Shown: one piece after another, positions 34,715 through 43,472 of the stretch
How positions within the stretch are numbered: position 1 is the first letter of the stretch
Layout: each line of letters opens with the position of its first letter
NCBI GenBank assembly: GCA_003023695.1
Contig: PXYW01000018.1
Coordinates: forward strand, 1 to 48,544
Direction of reading: 5' to 3'
DNA length: 48,544 nucleotides
Origin: Sulfobacillus benefaciens
Lineage (GTDB): Bacteria; Bacillota; Sulfobacillia; Sulfobacillales; Sulfobacillaceae
Position numbers and translations under genes: made by a program
The notes under the pieces: generated by a model
Database searches by the model: none
What the model was told of the DNA's origin: nothing
Seen by the model: only the letters and a program-made list of their open reading frames with translations

Positions 34715-35927
34715 AATATCCCGGAACCCACTTCCACTGGTCGTTAACGATCTTTATCAATACTTCCGAACGAGGATCAAGCCCGTTATGGTTGGTGGGT
34801 GTCATGTGCATGACCCCTGTCACGCCATTGTAGTTTAGATGCTCCAAGGCATTTCTCACGGAAGTAGGTGTGGGGTTGGCTCCAGCGGCTTCAATGGCAT
34901 CCTTATACAAGTAGACGCCATCATATCCAAATCCCCCAAACATATTAGCCGGGCCAGCACTCGATTGATATTCCTTATCGTAAGCATTAATGTAGTTTGT
35001 CAGCACGCTCTTTTGCGGATCTGAGGCAGGAAGTTGACTGGCAATCAGTAGCTTGGTACTAGCCACATAAACGCCGTTCACCGCATTTTTTGCCAAAGAA
35101 ATGAACACATCGTTACTGACCCCGTCGGAGAAGAAGATGGGGGCTGTAATTCCGAGGGATCGGTAGTCAGTGGCCACCGTATCGGCAGACGGCGGGATAT
35201 CCCAAACCAATACTGCTTGCGGATTGGCTGATTTCAACGAGGCTAATTGGGGTGTGACATTCGTCGCAGTGAGGTCTACAGGTTCGCTGGCCACCAAGGT
35301 AAATCCTTGTGGCGGAGCAATTTTATTGAAGTCAGAAAGTGCGCCGGTACCATACGAAAAGTTGCCATAAACAAAAGCCACCCGCATGAGATGGTGTGCC
35401 TTCAGGTAGTTTAAGATGACCTGCATCGGAGTAATATCCACAGGAGGGACCTTAAAAATCCATTGCCGTTGAGAGACCGGCTGGATGACTTCTGCATCAG
35501 ATGCAAATGAAATTAAGGGAACCTGGCCCCGTTCTATTTCCGGGATAGCGGCCATCGTGCTGCCAGTTGAAGCGCAACCCAACAACCCTAGCGGGCTATC
35601 ATTTTGCATCAATTGGCGGAAGTTTTCCACTGCCGTAGTCGCTGACGAATTACTGTTTAACACAACAAGTTTTAGCGGGTGCCCGTTGACCCCACCTTTG
35701 GCATTAATTTGTTGGACCGCCAATTTTGCACTATCAACCTCAGGTACCCCCAAAGAGCTATAAGGGCCGGTTTCTGAGATCGACATGCCCAAAACATAGG
35801 GACTATGCGATGACGACCCCGATGAAGTTGGGCTGCCAGCACCGCCACAAGCACTCAATCCCATCATTAATGCACTGGAAGCGAAAACTCCTGCCACCAA
35901 AGACCATTTGCGACCCCGTTTCAACAT
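34704..35927 (-). CDS. livK: ABC transporter substrate-binding lipoprotein (LivK/aromatic acid type)
   Basis: A 407-residue extracellular binding protein of the Leu/Ile/Val-binding type. The signal peptide MLKRGRKWSLVAGVFASSA...MMGLSAC ends in a lipobox with Cys27, so it is lipid-anchored. The mature part begins with a Ser/Gly-rich linker, then SISETGPYSSLGVPEVDSAKLAVQQINAKGGVNG, the family start. Start ATG at 35927 with AGAGGTG. It heads the liv operon under a promoter that carries the GntR-type palindrome. The ligand is inferred, not shown, to be an aromatic acid. Confidence 0.92.
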   Translation of the reverse strand: MLKRGRKWSLVAGVFASSALMMGLSACGGAGSPTSSGSSSHSPYVLGMSISETGPYSSLGVPEVDSAKLAVQQINAKGGVNGHPLKLVVLNSNSSATTAVENFRQLMQNDSPLGLLGCASTGSTMAAIPEIERGQVPLISFASDAEVIQPVSQRQWIFKVPPVDITPMQVILNYLKAHHLMRVAFVYGNFSYGTGALSDFNKIAPPQGFTLVASEPVDLTATNVTPQLASLKSANPQAVLVWDIPPSADTVATDYRSLGITAPIFFSDGVSNDVFISLAKNAVNGVYVASTKLLIASQLPASDPQKSVLTNYINAYDKEYQSSAGPANMFGGFGYDGVYLYKDAIEAAGANPTPTSVRNALEHLNYNGVTGVMHMTPTNHNGLDPRSEVLIKIVNDQWKWVPGYYGN

Positions 35928-36073
35928 AGTCACCTCTTCTTTTATATTTTTCCCGCGGATTGGCACAAACCCAAAACTGCATGCTAACAATCGGTTGCTT
36001 GGTTAATATAGGCAGCAAATTCACATCCGAAGATTGGGTTCCCGATGCATCCGCGCGGGAAATATTACACATC

Positions 36074-36102
36074 ATATTATCTTCGATTTCATATATGATC
36101 AA
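36074..36102 (-). promoter_or_regulatory. Promoter of the liv operon with operator
   Basis: TTGATC (36102-36097), 17-base spacer, TAATAT (36079-36074) on the minus strand. The sequence TCATATATGA (36089-36098) overlaps the -35 element; it is the same core as at the gntR promoter. The leader to livK is about 140 bases. Confidence 0.6.
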
Positions 36103-36538
36103 CAGTTTTCCGTTAATTTGACCTATTTTGTTGAATGGAACGCGCGAGACTACCGTGTATTCTTTTGTAAGTTCGGACATTTCAATATTAGATGCTATAT
36201 GATTTGAACCCTGAGATTGTCCCCTGATTCCGTTTAATTCCCTGGCTATTTCTTTATTCAATTCCTTATGTTCGCAGCTACACTCTGATTTGTGAATAGA
36301 GGAACGAACGGTATTGAGCATCCAGCCGACCCTGGGGCCATGAAAAATCCCTATGAATTGAGTCAGAGAGATGGCATCGGCCTGTGGCGACACACTATTA
36401 CTCTGTCGTTGATTGAGGAATTCGGGGTGACAAGAGACTAAAAGACACAAACGCCAACCTTGGGTTGCATATAGCAGGTATAATAAAAAGTAACGCTATG
36501 CCATTGAGATATTGCTTGCGTGCAAAGAAGGTGAAATC
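36103..36538. other. Intergenic region between liv and hxlR units
   Basis: A stop-free minus frame crosses this stretch but runs into the liv promoter and signal peptide, has no homology and is rejected. A TATAAT at 36479-36484 could be the -10 box for hxlR, but no good -35 is seen. Confidence 0.4.
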
Positions 36539-36883
36539 ATGAGTGAAGACGTCTGCCCTGTTGAAACTGCGCTTAGGGTCATTGGCGGCAAATGGACCTT
36601 GCTGATTTTAAGAGACTTAATGACCGGTCCCAAGCGTTTTGGGGAACTGCGTAAATCTTTGGGTGGTGTAAGCCCCAAGACGCTTTCATTGCGATTGCGG
36701 GAATTGGAACAGGATGGCATCTTAACCCGTACGGTCTATCCCGAGGTTCCTCTAAGGGTAGAATATGCGTTAACGGATGCTGGCGCCACGCTTTCCGATG
36801 TCATTGATGTGCTTCGTCAATGGGGATCACATTGGGTTAAGCCTCCTCAGCCCATGCCGACTATGCGCCCGATCCCCAAATAA
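36539..36883 (+). CDS. HxlR family transcriptional regulator
   Basis: A 114-residue winged-helix regulator: CPVETALRVIGGKWTLLILRDLMTGPKRFGELRKSLGGVSPKTLSLRLRELEQDGILTRTVYPEVPLRVEYALT is the full HxlR domain, with the conserved N-terminal Cys (CPVE) that in some members senses aldehydes or oxidants. ATG at 36539 has AAGGTG upstream. It stands alone; targets are not evident, though the neighbouring aromatic operon, which makes reactive aldehydes, is a possible one. Confidence 0.9.
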   Translation: MSEDVCPVETALRVIGGKWTLLILRDLMTGPKRFGELRKSLGGVSPKTLSLRLRELEQDGILTRTVYPEVPLRVEYALTDAGATLSDVIDVLRQWGSHWVKPPQPMPTMRPIPK

Positions 36884-36886
36884 CTC

Positions 36887-37291
36887 GGGCATGCGCCGGG
36901 TTTAGAATGGCGATGCCAACTATACCAACTCCAATGTCCGGGATGCCTTCTGCCCATCAGCCCAATCATTTGACTTTCAAGCCAGTATCCGCAACCTCAC
37001 CCCCAAAGCTTATCTCTGACAGGACGCAGATACGCCGGAAGCCAGTCACCTGAAAATAATCAGGGTACCACACTAAGATCGGTCCTCTAATGCCTCAGCA
37101 AGGACTCTATAGTGTTTATAAGAATTGGCTACGACCATGATGTTGGGCCAATGCAAATAGCCCAAAAATTTTATGCTAGCACGGGCCCCTTAGCGTCATG
37201 ATCCCCGGTTCAACCGAAATTTAGATTCCTATGCAAAACGCAGAATCGGAACATTCTTTTTCGCCTTAAGTCGACAAATACTAACAAGGGA
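36887..37291. other. Gene-free stretch between hxlR and abrB
   Basis: All frames carry many stops and no known domain. At 37143-37165 an inverted repeat TTGGGC/GCCCAA is followed by AAATTTT, a weak terminator-like hairpin on the plus strand. The rest may be decayed sequence. Confidence 0.4.
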
Positions 37292-37321
37292 TTGACTATA
37301 AATTGGAATTTCTGGTATAGT
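37292..37321 (+). promoter_or_regulatory. Promoter of abrB
   Basis: TTGACT (37292-37297), 18-base spacer, TATAGT (37316-37321), about 30 bases before the ribosome binding site. Confidence 0.65.
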
Positions 37322-37358
37322 CCTGGTAGCCAAATGTCGAAGAAGTGAGGTGAACAGA

Positions 37359-37607
37359 ATGAAGTCAACCGGCATTGTGCGTCGGGTGGACGAGCTAGGC
37401 CGCGTAGTATTACCTATCGAACTCCGGCGGACACTGAATATCAGCGATAAAGATTCTTTGGAAATCTACGTAGACGGCGAAAAAATCATCCTACGCAAAT
37501 ATGAGCCCGCCTGCATTTTTTGTGGCAATGCGGAGAACATTGAAGTATATCGCGGGAAAAACGTTTGCCACGACTGTGTCGTCAATCTGAACATCGAAGC
37601 CGTTTAA
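37359..37607 (+). CDS. abrB: AbrB family transition-state regulator
   Basis: An 82-residue AbrB/SpoVT-type protein: the N-terminal swapped-hairpin DNA-binding domain (KSTGIVRRVDELGRVVLPIELRRTLNISDKDSLEIYVDGEKIILRKY) and a C-terminal part with two CxxC pairs (CIFCGN, CHDC). It is a global DNA-binding regulator in Firmicutes. ATG at 37359 with GAGGTG upstream. The stop interlocks with that of the convergent rsmI (shared TTAA). The rsmI-abrB neighbourhood is conserved in Bacillus, where metS follows next; here metG is 24 kb away. Confidence 0.93.
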   Translation: MKSTGIVRRVDELGRVVLPIELRRTLNISDKDSLEIYVDGEKIILRKYEPACIFCGNAENIEVYRGKNVCHDCVVNLNIEAV

Positions 37608-38458
37608 TCCTCTTGGCTAACAACAAAATGATAGAGTTCTCGTTTAGAGAGAGAAAATTCGGAGGCGATGCGACGTATCGCCTCTTTTTTCGGTATGCCC
37701 TCAGCCACCAGATCTAGGACACGTAACCGCAGATCATTCCACTCCGGCTCAAATACTGGCTCAGGACCCTTCGGTCCAATCACCAACACAATCTCTCCCC
37801 GCCATTCCCGATCGAACTCAGCCAGTTGCGACAGCGGACCTCGCCAAAATTCCTCATATTGTTTGGTCATCTCGCGTGCCAGCATCACTGTGCGTGCATC
37901 ATTTCCTGTAGCCACGAGGTCTGCCAATGTCTTCTTCAAGTGGTGAGGTGCTTCATAAATGATCCCCGTGTGAGCAGTTTCCCCTATAACGGCCAAGGCA
38001 ATCCGCCGTTCCTTTCCAGAGCGTGGCAAGAATCCCCAAAAAGTAAACGGTGCGGGAAACCCTGATGCCACAAACGCCGTGAGGGCAGCCGTCGGGCCGG
38101 GAATCACGCTGACCCTTCCTCCTGTTTTCCACAGATAATCCACAAGCTCCTGTCCCGGATCCGATAGACCGGGCATACCACGATCACTAACCAAGGCAAT
38201 GGCCTCACCGGATGCGAGACGGACAGCAATCTGAGGAATGCGGCTTTGTGTATTATGTTCGTGAAATGACAATAGAGGAGTTTCAATTTGAAACTGGTGA
38301 CAAAGCAGCCCCGTAACCCGAGTGTCCTCACAAAGAATGAGATCGGCTTCCCGTAGAACCTGAATTGCCCGAGGCGACCAGTCATGAAGATTGCCAATCG
38401 GTGTGCCTACCACGTAGAGCACACCCGAATCCACCCACCGAACATTATCTTGAACCAT
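37604..38458 (-). CDS. rsmI: 16S rRNA (cytidine(1402)-2'-O)-methyltransferase
   Basis: RsmI 2'-O-methylates C1402 in the decoding centre of 16S rRNA. Motifs: LYVVGTPIGNLHDWSPRA at the N-terminus, CEDTRVTGLL, LVSDRGMPGLSDPG and VIPGPTAALTAFVASGFP. The ATG at 38458 has AAGGAGG nine bases upstream and lies inside the end of the upstream yazA-like gene (overlap of 14 bases), so the two are coupled. C-terminal helix-turn-helix-like tail (KEAIRRIASEFSLSKRELYHFV) is normal. Confidence 0.95.
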   Translation of the reverse strand: MVQDNVRWVDSGVLYVVGTPIGNLHDWSPRAIQVLREADLILCEDTRVTGLLCHQFQIETPLLSFHEHNTQSRIPQIAVRLASGEAIALVSDRGMPGLSDPGQELVDYLWKTGGRVSVIPGPTAALTAFVASGFPAPFTFWGFLPRSGKERRIALAVIGETAHTGIIYEAPHHLKKTLADLVATGNDARTVMLAREMTKQYEEFWRGPLSQLAEFDREWRGEIVLVIGPKGPEPVFEPEWNDLRLRVLDLVAEGIPKKEAIRRIASEFSLSKRELYHFVVSQED

Positions 38459-38714
38459 TTTGCAGCGCCTCCTTTTCCGCATGGCTCCACTGCTTTATCT
38501 GCCACTCTTGGACTAACGCCTGTTGATGATTCATCAGTGACGAAACCCACCATAACTGCAAGGGATGCCGACCTCTGGTATACTTGGCACCGGTTCCCTG
38601 CTGATGTTGTCGCAATCGCCGCTCAACATTGGTAGTAATTCCGGTATAAAAGGTATCATCTCCACAACGAATAACGTAAACTCGCCATCTGGCCTCTTCT
38701 AGCGTCGTGTCCAC
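38445..38714 (-). CDS. GIY-YIG domain protein (YazA/UPF0213)
   Basis: An 89-residue single-domain GIY-YIG protein: VYVIRCGDDTFYTGITTNVERRLRQHQQGTGAKYTRGRHPLQLWWV carries the (V)YVI-(Y)TG motif, the catalytic-type Arg and HQQG. Small UPF0213 members have unknown role and are often next to rsmI, as here and in B. subtilis (yazA). GTG start; it overlaps the end of holB by 16 bases. Confidence 0.88.
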   Translation of the reverse strand: MDTTLEEARWRVYVIRCGDDTFYTGITTNVERRLRQHQQGTGAKYTRGRHPLQLWWVSSLMNHQQALVQEWQIKQWSHAEKEALQNGSR

Positions 38715-39424
38715 AACCGCCTCAGCTGTTCTCTCACAATATCTTGATTCGCATTTGCCGCCAGCGCATCATAAGCTTGCCACAACTCTTCCCAAATTCC
38801 CAGCCACTGGCGATGATGGGATTGGCGAAATTGCTTGCGGGCAAATCGAGCCGCTTGTACCACGTGATCTGGTAGTAAGGGGCGGGCCATCATCCAATCG
38901 GGAGGCAACGCCTCGATAGGTTGGCTATCTGGATCTGCTATCACAAAACGTTGGCATCGACTACGAATAGTCGGCAATACTTGATCCGGATTATTGGTGG
39001 TCAGCACAAAATGTACATAAGGGGCTGGTTCTTCCACTGCCTTTAGCAAAAGGTTAGCCGATTCGGGTGTCAAGGTGTCTGCAGCCTGGATCCAAATAAT
39101 TCGCACTGATGACCATAAAGGGCGATAGAGCAACGATTGCACGGCCATCCGCACATCAGCCACCCTAATAGTGTGAGGGCTAGGGCTTAAAAGATGGATG
39201 TCGGGGTGGTCAACAAAATCCGTTTGACAAGAACGGCACCGGCATATCGAGCGAGCCTCAGGCTCTTCACATAACAGGGATCGACATAATGACACCCCAG
39301 GCTCAAACAAAGGGGTATCGGAAATCACCAAGGCACTTTGCGGAAACAATCCCGCAGCAAAAGGATCTGCTATCTGCGGCCAAGAATCTAGGCGGCTCGG
39401 ATTTTTATGGCTAGAATTTTTCAT
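38699..39424 (-). CDS. holB: DNA polymerase III delta' subunit
   Basis: A 241-residue clamp-loader subunit. It has the zinc-type cysteines (LCEEPEARSICRCRSC), IQAADTLTPESANLLLKAVEEPAPYVHFVLTTNNPDQVLPTIRSRCQRF including the SRC motif of clamp loaders. The Walker A loop is degenerate, as is usual for delta'. ATG at 39424 overlaps the end of the yaaQ-like gene by 14 bases. It is shorter than many HolB proteins in the C-terminal part. Confidence 0.9.
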   Translation of the reverse strand: MKNSSHKNPSRLDSWPQIADPFAAGLFPQSALVISDTPLFEPGVSLCRSLLCEEPEARSICRCRSCQTDFVDHPDIHLLSPSPHTIRVADVRMAVQSLLYRPLWSSVRIIWIQAADTLTPESANLLLKAVEEPAPYVHFVLTTNNPDQVLPTIRSRCQRFVIADPDSQPIEALPPDWMMARPLLPDHVVQAARFARKQFRQSHHRQWLGIWEELWQAYDALAANANQDIVREQLRRLWTRR

Positions 39425-39737
39425 ACCGGTCCACGTCAACAACAAACACGGTGGCACCGCCTACCGTCACCTCCACCGGAAAGGGTACGTAAGGCTCGCC
39501 ACTATGGCTAGGGCTTTGGGGTGTCAGTGTCTCATGGCGCACCGAACAGGTACGCCGTAAAACCATGACCACCTGTTCCACATCTTGCTCTTGAACACCT
39601 GCGAGAATCGTGGTGTTGCCTTCCCGTAGAAATCCCCCAGTACTCGCAAGTTTTGTCGCCCTAAATCCACGACGGTTCAACTCGCTGACAGCTTGATTAG
39701 CATCCTTATCCTGCAATATGGCAATCACTAGTTTCAT
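39411..39737 (-). CDS. darA: Cyclic-di-AMP receptor, PII-like (YaaQ/DarA)
   Basis: A 108-residue PII-like protein: MKLVIAILQDKDANQAVSELNRRGFRATKLASTGGFLREGNTTILAGVQEQDVEQV is the DUF970/DarA signature, including the TGGFL-GNTT loop that binds cyclic di-AMP in B. subtilis and Staphylococcus homologues. It is the usual neighbour of tmk and holB. The signalling output of the family is still unclear. Confidence 0.92.
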   Translation of the reverse strand: MKLVIAILQDKDANQAVSELNRRGFRATKLASTGGFLREGNTTILAGVQEQDVEQVVMVLRRTCSVRHETLTPQSPSHSGEPYVPFPVEVTVGGATVFVVDVDRYEKF

Positions 39738-39741
39738 ACTG

Positions 39742-40374
39742 TTAACCTCCTCGAAGAGTGTTTATCCAGGGCCCTATGTGTTGACAGATGGTTTCAAAAA
39801 CGTCTTCCATCGGTTGCGTGGCATCGATAATGCGCCACCTGACGGGATTGCACTGGGCAAGCTCTCGATAACCCTCCGATACCCGGCGAAAATAGGACGC
39901 ATCGCGGGACTCGATTTGATCCGGACGAACCCCGGTATCAAATCCTGGGCCTTGCAACCAAAATGTCAGGTCAGGTTCCAATCCCTCGGTTGCTAATCGA
40001 TTGATCATTTTGACATCATCAATGGGCAAGCCGCCACCGTAGCCTTGATAGGCGACACTAGAGTCGATGAAACGATCCACAATGACCACTGAACCATCCG
40101 CCAAATGAGGACGAATCACGGTTTCCGTCAGTTCCGCCCGCGCTGCCGCAAATACTAAAAGTTCGGCCCATGGACTCACAATAGCCACGTCATGCAACAC
40201 CACTTGGCGCAGAGTTTCTCCCAGCACGGTGCCTCCCGGTTCACGCAACACCACGGTCTCGATATTCTGTTGGTGAAGCCATTGGCTCAATAACAAGATT
40301 TGGGTCGATTTACCGACCTTTTCTATTCCCTCGAACGAGATCAAGAGGCCTTGCCGTGTTAATTGACGATCCAT
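39742..40374 (-). CDS. tmk: Thymidylate kinase
   Basis: Converts dTMP to dTDP. A 210-residue enzyme: P-loop FEGIEKVGKSTQ, VVLREPGGTVLGE, LLVFAAARAEL, VDRFIDSSVAYQGYGGG (the DR-Y-S motif) are visible. The P-loop has Ile-Glu-Lys where most have Leu/Ile-Asp-Gly. It overlaps the upstream decarboxylase gene by 16 bases and lies 4 bases before darA: the conserved tmk-yaaQ-holB order. Confidence 0.95.
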   Translation of the reverse strand: MDRQLTRQGLLISFEGIEKVGKSTQILLLSQWLHQQNIETVVLREPGGTVLGETLRQVVLHDVAIVSPWAELLVFAAARAELTETVIRPHLADGSVVIVDRFIDSSVAYQGYGGGLPIDDVKMINRLATEGLEPDLTFWLQGPGFDTGVRPDQIESRDASYFRRVSEGYRELAQCNPVRWRIIDATQPMEDVFETICQHIGPWINTLRGG

Positions 40375-41729
40375 ACCCGTCCCTCCTGGTCCCCTTCTGC
40401 ATCTAAACCTTCAATGGTCCCCGCGTGAAGTGTACGCCATGATTCGACCCAATTTATCACGTCCTGGGTAATTTGTTCTCCCGGTTGCACCAAAGGAATT
40501 CCCGGAGGATAAGGCACCAGCGGGCGCCTTGCAACACTGCCTACGGCGTCTTGCAGGCCGACCGAAACGGAGTTGCGCATGAAGGCCTCCCGTGGGGTTA
40601 ACTGCATTATGGGTTTGGGCATGACGAGATATTGTGGTGCTGGCTTTATTGCTAGATAGTTTAGCGTGCTTAACATGGAGTGTACCACGGATAGCTTCCC
40701 TTTCGGTGAGAAAATCAATGTCACAGCCCCAGGCTCCGTCTTCTCCGCCCACCCCCATCGTTCGACCACCTCCCGTATTTGCGAGCCATCACCAATCAAT
40801 GTCATCTTGGCAGGATCCACCTGGGTGCCATCGCCACGGTTCTCTATCTGAGCTTGTAATATGTTAATCCCGGAAAATTGGTGCCATAATTCACGGGCTT
40901 GAAGCGCCATCACTTCCCACCGCGATGTCCAGCCCTGATCACGGCGCAACGCCTGGTACGCATCCAGGGAACTCATTAATAAATATGAAGGGCTTGAGGT
41001 CGCTAATAAGTTCCACCACAAATCGACTTCTTCCACTGCAATCAAATCGCCTTGTGCATGTAAAAGGCCCGCTTGAGTTAACACCGGTTCCGTTTTGTGC
41101 GCACCGTGGGCCACTAAATCTGCTCCCAGTTCGAGAGCCGAGGTGGGATACCCCCGTCGGCCATACCAATGGGCGCCATGCGCTTCGTCAACCACCACCG
41201 GAACCGAAAGCCTATGCGCTGCTTCGATAACCGGTCCAATGTCGGAGGCTAGTCCGTCATAGGTTGGCCGGGTTAATATTATCGCTGCAGTGTTGGCCGT
41301 CAAAGCCTCGATAATTTGGCCGGAACACGCTCCATGAAATGGCTCCGTTGGATAAATCCAATGCGGATGCAGTCCCCCAATAATTAGTGCAGATAGCGCC
41401 GAGCGATGACAGGTTCGTTCAATAATCACCGATGTGCCACGTCTAGAAGTTGCCGCCAAAATTGCAGCGGTCACGGGTAGGGAAGCTCCCTGGACGGAAT
41501 ACCAAGAACGCTTAACCCCAAAAATTTCCGCCATTCGCCGCATTGATTGCGAAATGGGATCCGTATGATCAGTAGTGGGACTTAATGATCCCACTTCGGT
41601 GAGGTCGTAAGCCCAATTCAGCCATGAACCATCGAACGGCAAGATGTGTCCATGCCCAGGTGTGTGCCACTGCTGCTTGTTTTCAGATAAGTGGGCCCTA
41701 ATGGCGTCCACCAGCGGCATTTGGCTCAT
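40359..41729 (-). CDS. Orn/Lys/Arg decarboxylase family PLP enzyme (YaaO-like)
   Basis: A 456-residue fold-type I PLP enzyme of the basic amino acid decarboxylase major-domain family: WHTPGHGHILPF near the N-terminus, QGASLPVTAAILA, VVDEAHGAHW (PLP-ring Asp/His) and AHGAHKTEPVLTQAG with the PLP-binding Lys. B. subtilis YaaO has the same place, beside tmk. It could make a polyamine precursor (cadaverine or agmatine), but the substrate is uncertain. Start ATG at 41729 overlaps the upstream stop as ATGA. Confidence 0.88.
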   Translation of the reverse strand: MSQMPLVDAIRAHLSENKQQWHTPGHGHILPFDGSWLNWAYDLTEVGSLSPTTDHTDPISQSMRRMAEIFGVKRSWYSVQGASLPVTAAILAATSRRGTSVIIERTCHRSALSALIIGGLHPHWIYPTEPFHGACSGQIIEALTANTAAIILTRPTYDGLASDIGPVIEAAHRLSVPVVVDEAHGAHWYGRRGYPTSALELGADLVAHGAHKTEPVLTQAGLLHAQGDLIAVEEVDLWWNLLATSSPSYLLMSSLDAYQALRRDQGWTSRWEVMALQARELWHQFSGINILQAQIENRGDGTQVDPAKMTLIGDGSQIREVVERWGWAEKTEPGAVTLIFSPKGKLSVVHSMLSTLNYLAIKPAPQYLVMPKPIMQLTPREAFMRNSVSVGLQDAVGSVARRPLVPYPPGIPLVQPGEQITQDVINWVESWRTLHAGTIEGLDAEGDQEGRVWIVN

Positions 41730-43195
41730 GTTGAGCCACCCGTGGTCCGAGTTTGTATTGTCGGAGTTAACCCCCATATTCCACGATGTTGATAAATCAC
41801 TGCATACTTGCCTGCAAATACTTCCTGCCACTCTGACGTATCTTGACTAAGAAATGTAGCCACAGCTGTCTTGGGCTCCCACAAAACATATTCCACATGA
41901 TACTGTTGCCAAATTCGATTGGGGTTTTGCGTAAGATCCTTTACAGCCATATAATCCGGCAAGACAGGGCTATGCAAATAAAAGTCGGTGCGGCCATCCA
42001 CAAAAACTTTAAATCCTCGCGAAATTAAATAGCCTCCCCAATGATACATGGCAAAAACCCGTCCACGACGATGTTGAGCCAGGTAGTTGACAGCCCGAAC
42101 CGGAACCCCTGTGCCAATTTGCCCAGGCCCCACAATAGGCTTGCTGGCAATCGTATACACCACCAACGCCAAAATCACTGGAATCCCCAAAAAAGATTTC
42201 ACCCGACGAAACTCGAAGTCAGGCGTGAGAGCCGCCGCCAACAAAGGCCACTCTATGGCATAATAAGGCAAAAACCGTTGCGATTGCAAGACAGCCACTA
42301 AGAGTCCGCCGGTTAACACGAATTCGGGCCAGTCTATAGATTTTTGGGCACTGAATTCGGCTGCGAGTAAGATGAGCACCAATGGCCCTACTATCGTCAA
42401 CATCATAAAATGAACGTGAAAATTCGGTGACTGCCATTCTTCAATCATTGCCGCAATTTGTGATGAAAACGAAACATGGGCGGCATAAGACCATATTTCC
42501 ACGCCATGTGGATTGATCAATGATGCCACTAACGACACCAAAAACGACCAAATAAATTGGGTGCGCGTCATCATCGTCTGAGGGGTACGAAATCTTCCCC
42601 GATTTACCGGCACAAACATCCATAACCCATATAAAAAATACACTAAGTAGCCCAACAAGAAGCTTCCGTGGAGATTCGTCCAAACCGCGAGAAAAACTGG
42701 CATGATCCAAACCCTTCGCGGATGCGTTCTGGTACTGTCAAGAATCCACAACTCGGCGGCAAATAAGGCATAACTAATGGTTTGCGGCCGCACCTTAGTC
42801 AGGGGGGCTAAAGAAGCTCCGACTAACACTAGTGCCAGCGCGATCTTTGACCACGAGGCCTGAGCCAATCTCAGACGTCCGGCCACAAATACCAAGGCCA
42901 AAGTGGCCGCTCCCGCAGATACCAGCCAATAGGCAATGGGGCCGATTCCAGATACCAATCCAGCCAGCAGCACCTCAAATCCCCATTCTTCGGTTACCCA
43001 CCGGTGCCCATAAAGACTGTATGAAAAGGGATCTCGACGAATAATCAAGTGATGCGCCCACATATATTGACCAGCAGCCCATTGCCAAAAGACATCGCCG
43101 GATAACCCCTGATGGACGATATATCCCCATATAAATGCAGGCCCAATCAGAAGCAAACACATAATGAAAAACCATTGCGGTTTATATTGGGACAT
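41726..43195 (-). CDS. Polytopic membrane protein, GT-C glycosyltransferase-like
   Basis: A 489-residue protein with around ten hydrophobic segments and a C-terminal soluble domain of about 120 residues (VPVRAVNYLAQHRRGRVFAMYHWGGYLISRGFKVFVDGRTDFY). The first outside loop has GDVFWQWAAGQYMW...RDPFSYSLYGHRWVTEEWGFEVL and later WTNLHGSF, similar to membrane proteins loosely related to GT-C glycosyltransferases. No catalytic activity can be claimed. ATG at 43195 is ten bases after AAAGGA. It is translationally coupled (ATGA) to the YaaO-like decarboxylase. Confidence 0.65.
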   Translation of the reverse strand: MSQYKPQWFFIMCLLLIGPAFIWGYIVHQGLSGDVFWQWAAGQYMWAHHLIIRRDPFSYSLYGHRWVTEEWGFEVLLAGLVSGIGPIAYWLVSAGAATLALVFVAGRLRLAQASWSKIALALVLVGASLAPLTKVRPQTISYALFAAELWILDSTRTHPRRVWIMPVFLAVWTNLHGSFLLGYLVYFLYGLWMFVPVNRGRFRTPQTMMTRTQFIWSFLVSLVASLINPHGVEIWSYAAHVSFSSQIAAMIEEWQSPNFHVHFMMLTIVGPLVLILLAAEFSAQKSIDWPEFVLTGGLLVAVLQSQRFLPYYAIEWPLLAAALTPDFEFRRVKSFLGIPVILALVVYTIASKPIVGPGQIGTGVPVRAVNYLAQHRRGRVFAMYHWGGYLISRGFKVFVDGRTDFYLHSPVLPDYMAVKDLTQNPNRIWQQYHVEYVLWEPKTAVATFLSQDTSEWQEVFAGKYAVIYQHRGIWGLTPTIQTRTTGGST

Positions 43196-43472
43196 CTTAT
43201 CCGCGTCCTTTCGCCGAATATTGCACAATTTTTATAGGAATGAGTTGTGTGAATGCGGCCGTCTCTTGAACCATTTTATGGATCGCAAATACTTGCCGTT
43301 TTCGTCATCGTATGACCAAAAATATCATCGTTGATGCGGCCATGGTACCATAATGCACCACGAACCGAACATTAAAATTTGTGGACGAGAGCGTGTGCCT
43401 ATGGCCAGTCCCACAGATTTTTGGGACTAAACTTCAACCTACCCGAATATGAGGTAACGGGGGGGATTGTAC

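Noticed and set aside
35803..36450. 215-residue minus-strand open frame upstream of livK
   Set aside because: Covers the liv promoter, operator and the livK signal peptide in another frame; no homology.
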